Source: Bacillota bacterium
GTDB lineage: Bacteria; Bacillota; Clostridia; Christensenellales; Pumilibacteraceae
Length of the DNA stretch: 6,926 nucleotides
NCBI GenBank assembly: GCA_009787685.1
Contig: WQSV01000075.1
Span: forward strand, 1-6,926
Reading direction: 5' to 3'
Part shown: piece by piece, positions 1 through 6,003 of the stretch
Numbering within the stretch: position 1 is the stretch's first letter
How the letters are laid out: the number at the start of each line of letters is the position of its first letter
The notes under the pieces: model-generated
What the model was told of the DNA's origin: nothing
What the model saw: the letters and a program-made list of their open reading frames with translations, nothing else
The model's database searches: none
Made by a program: the position numbers and the translations under genes

Positions 1-92
1 CTTCTTCCGGCGGCCTTCATCCTCACAGAGTTGGCCCTAACTCAGACTCTTCAGTCTCTTGGTCTGTCGTGCCTCTAACTTTTTTAGTTATC
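1..92 (-). ncRNA. Possible structured leader RNA, 3' part cut by window edge
   Basis: By eye this stretch is richer in GC and in hairpins than the other gaps. Read on the minus strand it offers TAACT/AGTTA (76-80 with 86-90), AGACT/AGTCT around a GAAG loop near 44-57, and GAGTT/AACTC (28-32 with 39-43). It contains AGAGG followed by a CG-containing stretch, and later GCCGGAAG, which recall the AGAGG and GCCGAAG signatures of the lysine riboswitch. However, I cannot find the P2 helix that should join them, so I do not call that family. An ATG at 18-20 (minus) starts an open frame leaving the window, but GAGG touches it directly, so spacing is poor. If real, the controlled gene lies left of the window. 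Confidence 0.25.
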
Positions 93-122
93 GTGCAGGG
101 CAAAAAAAAATTTTGCAAGCAC
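93..122. repeat. AT-rich hairpin next to the structured left edge
   Basis: GTGC (93-96) pairs with GCAC (119-122), and inside it GCAAAA (100-105) pairs with TTTTGC (111-116) around a five-base A loop. The pairs are visible directly. On the minus strand it would lie just 5' of the other hairpins at 1-92. It has no T-tail in either direction that would make a convincing terminator. Confidence 0.4.
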
Positions 123-234
123 ACAGAGACTCTAAAGTTTAAAAACTCACAGACAAAGGAACGAGTGAATCAAGGTCATTATTTCTTAAACACAAGCATC
201 ACTACTAAGTCCCTTTTCCACTGAAAGCAAGCAC

Positions 235-348
235 ATGAAAATGAAAACAGTGTTGAAATGGGATTTGTTTTTTGTTGTTGCTCATTATTTTGTGGGGATG
301 TTAATATATATGGGATATGATAACTTTTCATGTGAAATCGGATTTTAA
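235..348 (+). CDS. Possible 37-residue single-span membrane peptide
   Basis: The frame opens with ATG at 235 (a second in-frame ATG follows at 241) and ends with TAA at 346-348. The peptide begins with a basic stretch (MKMKTVLK) followed by about 18 mostly hydrophobic residues (from LFFVVAHYF to LIYMGY), as in a small one-helix membrane protein. Only a weak GAAAG precedes it. It overlaps the start of the 189-residue gene at 317 in another frame, so it could be a coupled upstream peptide, the anchor of a frameshift-split protein, or chance. Chance is quite possible at this length. Confidence 0.25.
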   Translation: MKMKTVLKWDLFFVVAHYFVGMLIYMGYDNFSCEIGF

Positions 349-886
349 GTGTGTTTACTTGTTGAATGGTTCTTTTGTTGAGAATCCAAATGCTGTGAAG
401 TATTCAAGTGCTGAGCCACTTTATGTCACTGCACTTCCCTTGTCGGCACATTTGATGCCCTACACCGTTAAAATACTTGGAAAAAAGGTTTTGGAAAACT
501 CAGAGCTTGTCAGTGTTTTTTCTGTTTCGGACGAGAGAGCTATTGTTTATTTGCGACCGAGATACAACTATGTCTATAACAGAAAAAAAATCGCGACATT
601 GAATGAACACGATTTTGTGGAAAGCTTTTTCTATTCTGTTAAAAAAGGTAATTTGATTAAAGCACGTGAGGCGATGACTTTGAGTCTCATGGAAAAGGTG
701 AATGATGAAAATCTTTCGGCATTTTTTGCGGATTATCATTTTTGCTTAAAGGATAATTTTTTCGGTGAAAAGAATGATAAAAATGAGAAGAAGAATGTTT
801 ATTTGTTGATAGACAGTGAGAATACTGCCCACAGTTTTCAGTTTGTTTTGGAGAGTGGGAAAATTCATGATATTGTTGAAGGTTAA
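317..886 (+). CDS. Hypothetical protein, 189 aa, probably cytoplasmic
   Basis: I do not recognise a named family with certainty. The N-terminal part (about residues 1-90) reads as alternating strands, with blocks that look conserved: VYLLNGSF (13-20), PLYVTALPLSAHLMPYTVK (34-52) and YLRPRYNYVY (78-87). These remind me of uncharacterised clostridial proteins that open with a beta-rich domain. Residues 98-145 look helical, followed by a Lys/Asn-rich linker (150-160) and a final strand-rich segment ending in GKIHDIVEG. There is no signal peptide or membrane segment in this frame. ATG at 317 is the only start: an in-frame stop lies at 302-304. No Shine-Dalgarno sequence sits at normal spacing. 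A hairpin with a T-run follows the stop. It is the only clear rightward gene and faces the dehydrogenase-like gene. Confidence 0.75.
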   Translation: MITFHVKSDFKCVYLLNGSFVENPNAVKYSSAEPLYVTALPLSAHLMPYTVKILGKKVLENSELVSVFSVSDERAIVYLRPRYNYVYNRKKIATLNEHDFVESFFYSVKKGNLIKAREAMTLSLMEKVNDENLSAFFADYHFCLKDNFFGEKNDKNEKKNVYLLIDSENTAHSFQFVLESGKIHDIVEG

Positions 887-892
887 AATTTG

Positions 893-941
893 AAACTGAA
901 AATTGTTGCAAAATTAAGTTTATTTTTGATTTTCAGTTTTT
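893..941 (+). terminator. Intrinsic terminator of the 317-886 gene
   Basis: An 11-base perfect stem, AAACTGAAAAT (893-903) with ATTTTCAGTTT (929-939), has a 25-base loop and is followed by more T (run 937-941). It begins seven bases after the TAA. The large loop and A/T-rich stem make it weaker than the other terminators here. Confidence 0.55.
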
Positions 942-1017
942 AACTATTTGGGTGTCCCATTTCGCACAACCTTTTTGAAATGAGTATTTGATAAGATTTT
1001 TGCATGTGGGAAGGGCA

Positions 1018-1068
1018 TCCCCGACCGCCCGTTTATTGTTTTATGTCACCCGTTCGAGCGGTCGAGGA
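1018..1068. repeat. GC-rich inverted repeat between convergent genes
   Basis: Bases 1018-1028 (TCCCCGACCGC) pair with 1058-1068 (GCGGTCGAGGA), ten of eleven positions matching, with one C/A mismatch and a 29-base loop. The block stands out from the AT-rich sequence on both sides. It lies downstream of both converging genes, so it may be a 3'-end structure, but neither direction shows the T-run of an intrinsic terminator. Confidence 0.55.
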
Positions 1069-1139
1069 CACACGAACGAACAAGAGATCTTTTAAATATT
1101 TCCCTAAAAAAGCAGGTTGTCTGAATATAATAACCATAT

Positions 1140-2426
1140 TTAACTATCATTGAGCATACCTTCGAGCAGTCCTCGGTCTTTCATGAATGAGAGTAGTGTG
1201 AATTTTTGCATGAAATCTGGGGCGAGAGCAACGGAGATGGTTGCTTCGTTTTTCCCGAGATAGTTTGTGAAACTATACCCTTCATCGAGGTATAGTTTTT
1301 TTAGTGCTGAATAGGCAAGGGTTAGTTTTGAGTCAAATTCAGTTGCAAGAGCAAAGAGTTCATCACGATGAATTTTCAATTTATAGGACGAGAGAGACTC
1401 TTTATGAGCATTTGGAACTGGTCGAATATTTTTGAGCGCTATTTGCTCTGGAATTTTGAAATACTTTGAAATTAGTTGCACTCTTTTGTTGTTTGACGGC
1501 GGAGGAGTGAAAAATTCGGTTTTGTTTTCAAGATAGTTCAAATAGAGTCTCATCAAAATTCGAGCGAAGAGAAATTCGTTTTCTCCGATGTTATCACCGT
1601 TGTAATAGGTGAGTGATGAGAAGATTTTTGCGGCTAGTGTTTCCGCTCCCAATGCAAGTCGAGTGTTCCCTTTGAGCTGGCATAGTGCGCCATAGCGAAC
1701 TAAGTTTTCTTTCAAAATACGTTCTAGTTCAAATTGATTTGTTGCCCCGAGTGTTTGTTCGATTGATTCATCGATTATGCTCAACGCTTGATCGAATATT
1801 TCAAAGCAAAATTTTTCGCCGTTTAGTGATGCTGATGCTTGATAGTCAAAAAGTGAGACCAGTTTTGCTGAAATCAGAGAAAAATAGGAGCCTGCTTGTG
1901 GAGTGTTCCCTTTCCAATCGTTTTCGCAAAGAAGCAAGTTAGGTGGTGGAGATTTAAAAATTTCAATGCAACCTTGATCACTTTTTTGATAAGATGGAAT
2001 GAGAGATTGGAGATGAGAGGACGGACAAGTTGGGACTAGGGCATATGGCAAATTTAGTAAAAAAGCTAACTGTTTCACTTCATTTAAATGACGATGATTT
2101 CCAACACCCAAAATTAGTCGGGTGTCTTCTGAAATTTTTTGAGCGATTTTTTCGCCTTGTTTGCACACTTGGGGGTTGACTCTAAATCCAAAATTTCCTA
2201 ATTTCTTGTCAATTGTTCTTTCATATTTTTGCCTTGATGAAAGATCATAAAGAATTGAAATAAGGCTTAGAGGGGGAACTATTTTCTCAATGTAATGCTC
2301 AATTGTGTTCTCGACATCATCAAAAGCTATGTTTGAAGATATCTCATGTGTCTCTCCACAGCGACATGAGAATTTTTGTTTTGACAATTGATTTGTTGGA
2401 TAGGTGTTAAGATTGTTGATGTTCAT
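1140..2426 (-). CDS. Glycerol-1-phosphate dehydrogenase (AraM/EgsA-type) homologue, probably catalytically inactive
   Basis: The 428-residue protein follows the layout of sn-glycerol-1-phosphate dehydrogenases of the iron-containing alcohol dehydrogenase superfamily, which make G1P from dihydroxyacetone phosphate. Landmarks are the N-terminal CxCGxxH (C21, C23, H27), a Rossmann-like stretch LILGVGN (104-110), LPYALVPTCPSS (126-137), QAGSYF (177-182), GAETLAAKIF (260-269) and NGDNIG (276-281). The length and the C-terminal QKFTLLSFMKDRGLLEG suggest a complete copy. The working residues have gone: GSGT reads GVGN, the metal-binding Asp of PSMDG aligns with H138, the AGxGD motif reads AGSYF, and the two metal-binding His align with T263 and N276. 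I therefore infer a non-enzymatic or repurposed paralogue. ATG at 2424-2426 is the only start in the frame (stop at 2457-2459). No Shine-Dalgarno precedes it at normal spacing. A general degenerate alcohol-dehydrogenase relative is the alternative. Confidence 0.7.
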   Translation of the reverse strand: MNINNLNTYPTNQLSKQKFSCRCGETHEISSNIAFDDVENTIEHYIEKIVPPLSLISILYDLSSRQKYERTIDKKLGNFGFRVNPQVCKQGEKIAQKISEDTRLILGVGNHRHLNEVKQLAFLLNLPYALVPTCPSSHLQSLIPSYQKSDQGCIEIFKSPPPNLLLCENDWKGNTPQAGSYFSLISAKLVSLFDYQASASLNGEKFCFEIFDQALSIIDESIEQTLGATNQFELERILKENLVRYGALCQLKGNTRLALGAETLAAKIFSSLTYYNGDNIGENEFLFARILMRLYLNYLENKTEFFTPPPSNNKRVQLISKYFKIPEQIALKNIRPVPNAHKESLSSYKLKIHRDELFALATEFDSKLTLAYSALKKLYLDEGYSFTNYLGKNEATISVALAPDFMQKFTLLSFMKDRGLLEGMLNDS

Positions 2427-2454
2427 TAGAAATAGAAATCGACTTGACTCGCAA
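2407..2454 (-). CDS. Possible 15-residue upstream peptide overlapping the dehydrogenase-like start
   Basis: The only Shine-Dalgarno-like site near the next gene, AAAGGAAG at about 2463-2470 (minus), lies roughly 40 bases before that gene's ATG. Nine bases after it is a TTG opening a 16-codon frame (15 residues and TAA at 2407-2409) that overlaps the ATG of the main gene. This could load ribosomes for coupled initiation. The sequence shows the arrangement; translation is inference and TTG is a weak start. Confidence 0.2.
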   Translation of the reverse strand: MRVKSISISNEHQQS

Positions 2455-2475
2455 TTTTAATGCTTCCTTTTTTAT

Positions 2476-2504
2476 ATATTAAATCAATATCCATTCTAAC
2501 ACAA
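2476..2504 (-). promoter_or_regulatory. Candidate promoter of the dehydrogenase-like gene
   Basis: On the minus strand TTGTGT (2499-2504) is followed by a 17-base spacer and TAATAT (2476-2481). Both boxes are poor matches to consensus (3/6 and 4/6), but the position, directly after the upstream terminator stem and about 50 bases before the ATG, is right. AT-rich DNA makes chance matches common. Confidence 0.3.
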
Positions 2505-2532
2505 AAAACCTTGCAAAATGTTGCAAGGTTTT
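2499..2532 (-). terminator. Intrinsic terminator of the 2690-3556 lipoprotein gene
   Basis: A perfect 12-base stem (2505-2516 with 2521-2532, arms AAAACCTTGCAA and TTGCAAGGTTTT) has a four-base loop. On the minus strand the arm runs into TTTTTTGTG, a good U-tail, so it fits termination of leftward transcription from the lipoprotein gene about 160 bases upstream. On the plus strand the tail is only TTTTG. The stretch between this hairpin and the gene (2533-2689) is AT-rich, and I see no gene in it. Confidence 0.75.
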
Positions 2533-2689
2533 GTCGAAATTTTTGTTTTTTAAGAACGCGTGAATGATGGAAATTTTGAAGTATGAATGCTCCCCAAACT
2601 TAGTTATTTTCTAAACTTTGCGATTTAAGATTAACAATTTACAATTTGAGTTTACGTTTTTATTTCACATTAAATTGCAAGTCGTCAAT

Positions 2690-3556
2690 TTATTTGCCCT
2701 TCCACGACATTGGCTGGTGAGTGTCATAGTAGTGAAATGTTTGATTTAATTGCGAATTCACGGTTTGTTTTCCAAATATCGGTATGCCCGTGTCGATTCT
2801 GAAGGTGCTTTGGGTTTCATAAGCAACTAGCCGCATGTTTTCGTCTATTGAAAACGAGACAACTATTTTTTCTTGTTTGATGTCTTTGAGACCTCCTGTG
2901 TCCATGGTTTCAATGTCGGCTGAAACTGATGCTGGGGCTGGTTTTAGATTGAGAACAAATGTGTGCAATCGTGATTTTTTGCAGAACTCAAGCGGTTTTT
3001 CAACATTAGCAATAGTGTCCGAGTTCACAATATACATGAAAAAACTTTCTGGCTCACGTTTAAATTTTTCCTCGAATTCTTCAATTGATTGGACTGTCGG
3101 CTTGTTCTCAAAAACGTAGTCTTTGTTTTTGGACTGCTTCTTTGTGTGTTCTGAATATGTCTTGCCGTCTTTTGCATTAAAATAGAATCTTTTTGCACGA
3201 CTTATTCGAGAACCAATGACCCCGGAGCCTGTTGAATAGGAATTGCGATAGAGTTCTGTCGCCTGTCCGTTTTCAAAATTAATCACGGTTGTGCTGTCAA
3301 TTTGCAATTCATTGACCGCCTTTGTTGAAGAGAAACCAGTGCAAAGTATTTTGACACTTTTGTGTTTTTTCACGTTCTCCATTGCAATGTTGAACATTTC
3401 AAGTTCTTTTGAAAAATTCGTGTTTGATTGCCCAAATTGAGCGTTTAAAGAAAATGTTGTTGGCATTCTATAGTTTATGCTTGGGTTTTGTGAACATGCC
3501 AAAATAGTCAGACAAACAAATAAAATCATGAAAGATATTTTGAGGAATTTCTTCAT
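2690..3556 (-). CDS. Unrecognised lipoprotein, 288 aa
   Basis: The N-terminus is a lipoprotein signal peptide: basic MKKFLK, a hydrophobic core (about 7-19), then TILAC with the acylated cysteine at C21. The mature protein should be anchored on the outer face of the membrane. It is Lys-rich (29 Lys, 9 Arg). Residues 66-125 look like successive strands (KILCTGF, STTVINFENGQATELYRNS), and another strand-rich part spans about 197-255 (HTFVLNLKP, EKIVVSFSIDENMRLVAYE, TFRID). A strand followed by a short turn and a second strand, as in IVVSFSIDENMRLVAYE, occurs in LolA/LppX-like half-barrel lipoproteins, but this is only a resemblance. ATG at 3554-3556 is the sole start (in-frame stop at 3578-3580), without a recognisable Shine-Dalgarno. 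Neighbouring terminators isolate it from the foldase gene, so it should have its own promoter, which I cannot locate. Confidence 0.8.
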   Translation of the reverse strand: MKKFLKISFMILFVCLTILACSQNPSINYRMPTTFSLNAQFGQSNTNFSKELEMFNIAMENVKKHKSVKILCTGFSSTKAVNELQIDSTTVINFENGQATELYRNSYSTGSGVIGSRISRAKRFYFNAKDGKTYSEHTKKQSKNKDYVFENKPTVQSIEEFEEKFKREPESFFMYIVNSDTIANVEKPLEFCKKSRLHTFVLNLKPAPASVSADIETMDTGGLKDIKQEKIVVSFSIDENMRLVAYETQSTFRIDTGIPIFGKQTVNSQLNQTFHYYDTHQPMSWKGK

Positions 3557-3580
3557 GAAGATATTATGCTCAATTTTTCA

Positions 3581-3593
3581 ATGCACAATGCAT
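3581..3593. promoter_or_regulatory. Short inverted repeat upstream of the unknown lipoprotein, possible operator
   Basis: ATGCA and TGCAT flank a three-base spacer, 25-37 bases before the start codon. The same place reads as a tandem heptamer CAATGCA (3579-3585 and 3586-3592). The position suits an operator or promoter-overlapping site, but the arms are only five bases and no regulator is visible in the window. Confidence 0.25.
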
Positions 3594-3657
3594 AATTCTC
3601 TGTTCGCAATGTTTAGTTTTCATGCGCAATAGATTGTTAAGTGTTACTTTTTGAGAG

Positions 3658-3681
3658 TGCTTGCTGTGGAAGCATTTTTTT
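3658..3681 (+). terminator. Weak terminator-like hairpin on the plus strand
   Basis: TGCTT (3658-3662) pairs with AAGCA (3670-3674) around a seven-base loop, followed by seven T. The stem is short and no rightward gene precedes it. It could stop antisense read-through towards the foldase gene, or be chance. Confidence 0.25.
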
Positions 3682-3730
3682 GAGTTTAGTTAGACATAAA
3701 AATGAGAACAGTAATCGCGGTAGTGTTCAC

Positions 3731-3780
3731 AAAAACAAAAAAACAACCTTGAAAAATCTCAAGGTTGTTTTTTTGTTTTT
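3731..3780 (-). terminator. Strong intrinsic terminator of the foldase gene
   Basis: A perfect 21-base stem (3731-3751 with 3760-3780, core CAACCTTG/CAAGGTTG flanked by A and T runs) starts three bases past the foldase stop codon. An extra A-T pair can close the loop. On the minus strand the stem is followed by T-rich sequence, and the T side of the stem itself supplies the U-tract. The symmetry would also let it work in the other direction. Confidence 0.85.
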
Positions 3781-3783
3781 TTT

Positions 3784-5808
3784 TTACAATCTTCCACGTC
3801 TTGCAAGGGTTCTCCATGCGCTTGGAAAAGTTTCATAGGTTTCTGGACGAGTTTCAGTGAAATAAACGATACGTTCGTTTTGCCATCTAGTGAACTCTCC
3901 ACCTTGGAGAATTTGTAACAATTCACTTTCAATGCTTTCGTTGATTCTTGTGATTTGTCCCGGCGATTCAAAACTGTCGATGTCGACAAGAACACCCGAA
4001 GTTCCAGATGGAACAACACTCGCAAAATACATTATGTGAATTCCAAAATCAGTGATGACTTTCCTTGGGTAAACGTCTCCCGGACTGAATTGAGGTTCAT
4101 TGAATAGCGCTCTTGCGGCATCTGCGAACTCTTGAACCATTTGTTCAGATTCATGCGCAAGCAATTCGCTCTCCATCAAATAGCCACGGTTGTTTCCAAA
4201 TGCTCCCGGGTCAGTGTTAAAGCGGTAAATTAGGTCAGTAAACGCTCTTTCTCTTGCTCTCAAATCACCTCTTCCAACCTCGTCCAAAACGATGTCAAAA
4301 ACTTGTTGTGCTGAGCGCATGGTTGAATAATCACTCTCGCCGTTAACTCTGTCTGGGACAACAATATATGGAGCGAGTCTTGTGTCTCTGAATTCTCTGA
4401 CTGCAACTGGGTTTTGTCCCGCTGGGCTTTGTCTGAAAGTGGTCAACTGTTGAGTTTGGACTGGAGAGAATGGGAGAAGGATATGCTTGACATAGAAAAA
4501 GCGTTGGTTGTTTGCAGTGTTCACTGGGTGATAAAGAATCGTCTCTCCTCCACGAATAGCGGCTGCATAAGCGTCCCAATTATTTCTAAAGCGAAGTTGT
4601 TGTTGTCTTTGCAAATCGTTGAAATGGTTGCGAATTTGATCTTCGCGAACTTCAACATTGTCAATAATAGTTTCTTGAAGTCTTTCAATTCGAACTTGCT
4701 CAATCGCTTGTCTTCCCAAAAGAATATAGACCATATGAACTGAATTGTTGCTTGCTTCATGGTCAACATGCCCCTCTGTCCAGACTGGATTGAAAAGCAT
4801 CGGATAAACATTTGTTAGACCCGCATTAAGAGTCATTCCTTCTTCTGCATAAATTCTGTCAAGAATCTCTCTGTTTCCACTGATGATTCCGTTAATAAAA
4901 AGATTATCTTTGGCAATTCTTGATTCATCCGATTCTGTGATTTCTAAATTTTCTTCCGCATCAGTTCTTTCGCGAACTAGAGCTAGAAATCTTTCAATTA
5001 CTTGATTTTCAAAACTGATATCGTTTGCGTTTGTCATGAAGTAGCCCGGCCAACGAGCACGATCTGGCGACCATTTTTCTTCTTCTCTTGGCTCATCTTC
5101 ATCATGAATTTCATCTGGTCTTGCTGGACGAACTGGGAAAGATGTTGGAGGAGTGTCTGTGGACGGCGGAGCAACTTCTGGAACTCCCATGTCGAAGTCT
5201 GTCAAAACGCCAGCACGGATGCTTTCCAATGTTTGGTCGATTGCTCCATAGACGATTTGACGAACACGGTTCGCATCAGTGAAGTCATAGACTGGCTCTT
5301 CTCTGAATTCACCAGTAAGGTTGTTTTCCTCTCTGAATACGTTGAACTCTGCTTGTCCACCTTCAAAAACAACAATAGTTCCTTGATAGAAACGGTAAAC
5401 ATAAGAATGATTGTTGTTTTCATCTCTTAGTTCATGACCATATTCATTCAAGACTCTTGCTCTTCCTGCTCTCCATGGCATTTCACCATTGTGAAGCATT
5501 CTGTCGATGTCAATCAAAATAAATCTGCGAACAATGAGTTGGTTGATCATGCTGTCAATAACCATTTCCCTGTCTTCTCTTGTCATGTCGGGATGAAAAC
5601 CACCTTGTTGAGAAATCAACTGGAGAAGTTCCCACATATAGATGTAATGTGGTTCAGTCATGTGATCTCCAATCGGATTGATTCTCGCAATAGGAGTCAT
5701 CATCGCTCGTCTTTCATTGCGCTCAAAAAGATTGCAACCAGCCAAAACGCCAACTGCCATAATCATTGATAAGGCTATTAAAAATAATTTGATAAGTTTT
5801 TTCTTCAT
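3784..5808 (-). CDS. PrsA/SurA-like parvulin-type peptidyl-prolyl isomerase lipoprotein
   Basis: This 674-residue protein is probably a membrane-anchored foldase that helps exported proteins fold outside the cell. The signal peptide ends in the lipobox LAGC with C25 acylated. Residues about 50-105 (including MVIDSMINQLIVRRFILID) look like the helical SurA-N/chaperone segment of the family. Residues 436-446 (RFFYVKHILLP) match the first strand of a parvulin domain. RGYLMESELL (541-550), MVQEFADAARALF (557-569) and DFGIHIMYF (587-595) match its second half, so both conserved histidines (H442, H591) are present. The domain is interrupted by about 50-60 extra residues (about 450-510), and a Pro/acidic stretch (210-245) splits the chaperone region. 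It is about twice the length of Bacillus PrsA. The mature chain has only 4 Lys against about 62 Arg. Start: ATG before a clear signal peptide, with AAAGGA 13 bases upstream. It has its own promoter and terminator. Confidence 0.82.
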   Translation of the reverse strand: MKKKLIKLFLIALSMIMAVGVLAGCNLFERNERRAMMTPIARINPIGDHMTEPHYIYMWELLQLISQQGGFHPDMTREDREMVIDSMINQLIVRRFILIDIDRMLHNGEMPWRAGRARVLNEYGHELRDENNNHSYVYRFYQGTIVVFEGGQAEFNVFREENNLTGEFREEPVYDFTDANRVRQIVYGAIDQTLESIRAGVLTDFDMGVPEVAPPSTDTPPTSFPVRPARPDEIHDEDEPREEEKWSPDRARWPGYFMTNANDISFENQVIERFLALVRERTDAEENLEITESDESRIAKDNLFINGIISGNREILDRIYAEEGMTLNAGLTNVYPMLFNPVWTEGHVDHEASNNSVHMVYILLGRQAIEQVRIERLQETIIDNVEVREDQIRNHFNDLQRQQQLRFRNNWDAYAAAIRGGETILYHPVNTANNQRFFYVKHILLPFSPVQTQQLTTFRQSPAGQNPVAVREFRDTRLAPYIVVPDRVNGESDYSTMRSAQQVFDIVLDEVGRGDLRARERAFTDLIYRFNTDPGAFGNNRGYLMESELLAHESEQMVQEFADAARALFNEPQFSPGDVYPRKVITDFGIHIMYFASVVPSGTSGVLVDIDSFESPGQITRINESIESELLQILQGGEFTRWQNERIVYFTETRPETYETFPSAWRTLARRGRL

Positions 5809-5821
5809 TGTTTTTTGCGTG

Positions 5822-5827
5822 TCCTTT
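5822..5827 (-). promoter_or_regulatory. Ribosome binding site of the foldase gene, long spacing
   Basis: AAAGGA on the minus strand lies 13 bases before the ATG at 5806-5808, longer than the usual 5-9. It is the best Shine-Dalgarno match at any of the starts seen here. Confidence 0.5.
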
Positions 5828-5835
5828 GGAGTCTT

Positions 5836-5889
5836 CGACCCTCTTGTCGGTTCGCAGTTGATAATTCTGCAACAACAACTTCCAACCGA
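5836..5889 (-). promoter_or_regulatory. Structured 5' leader of the foldase gene with overlapping hairpins
   Basis: Within the roughly 150-base leader, TCGGTT (5847-5852) pairs with AACCGA (5884-5889), enclosing GCAG/CTGC (5854-5857 with 5867-5870). A second, smaller stem CGAC/GTCG (5836-5839 with 5846-5849), nearer the ribosome binding site, shares bases 5847-5849 with the first, so both cannot form together. I recognise no riboswitch family. The pairings are seen; a regulatory switch is inference. Confidence 0.3.
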
Positions 5890-5963
5890 ATTTTCTAGTT
5901 TAAAGTCAACGACTCTTTTTACTGCAAGATAGACTGCTACTAGTCCATTCTATACAGCAATTA

Positions 5964-5992
5964 ATTATACCTTAATTATTGAGACTTTGCAA
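5964..5992 (-). promoter_or_regulatory. Housekeeping-sigma promoter of the foldase gene
   Basis: On the minus strand TTGCAA (5987-5992, 4/6 to TTGACA) and a perfect TATAAT (5964-5969) are separated by exactly 17 bases. Transcription should start near 5957, giving a leader of about 150 bases before the foldase ATG. Confidence 0.8.
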
Positions 5993-6003
5993 GCGTTTTA
6001 TAC

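Noticed and set aside
1..92. Lysine riboswitch on the minus strand
   Set aside because: AGAGG and GCCG(G)AAG resemble its conserved blocks, but the P2 helix that should connect them does not pair here and the 3' half is outside the window.
3..224. Open plus-strand frame through the left edge
   Set aside because: No start is visible, the composition is Ser/Thr/Lys-rich without recognisable features, and it runs across several hairpins.
302..316. TAATAT box suggesting a leaderless transcript for the 317 gene
   Set aside because: The matching -35 candidate (TTGCTC, 18 bases away) is poor and AT-rich DNA makes such boxes common.
1043..1153. 36-residue plus-strand frame in the convergent gap
   Set aside because: It has no ribosome binding site, overlaps the 3' end of the opposite gene and shows no recognisable motif.
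3550..3561. Perfect 12-base palindrome over the lipoprotein start codon (TCTTCATGAAGA)
   Set aside because: It has no loop, so it cannot fold as a hairpin in one transcript. It follows from the common start MKK preceded by CTTC and is probably chance.
3641..3838. 65-residue plus-strand frame across the foldase terminator
   Set aside because: Its Lys/Phe-rich sequence is just the translated terminator stem and the antisense of the foldase C-terminus.
5002..5430. 142-residue plus-strand frame inside the foldase gene
   Set aside because: It is an antisense shadow of the intact foldase gene, with no start signal and no family resemblance.
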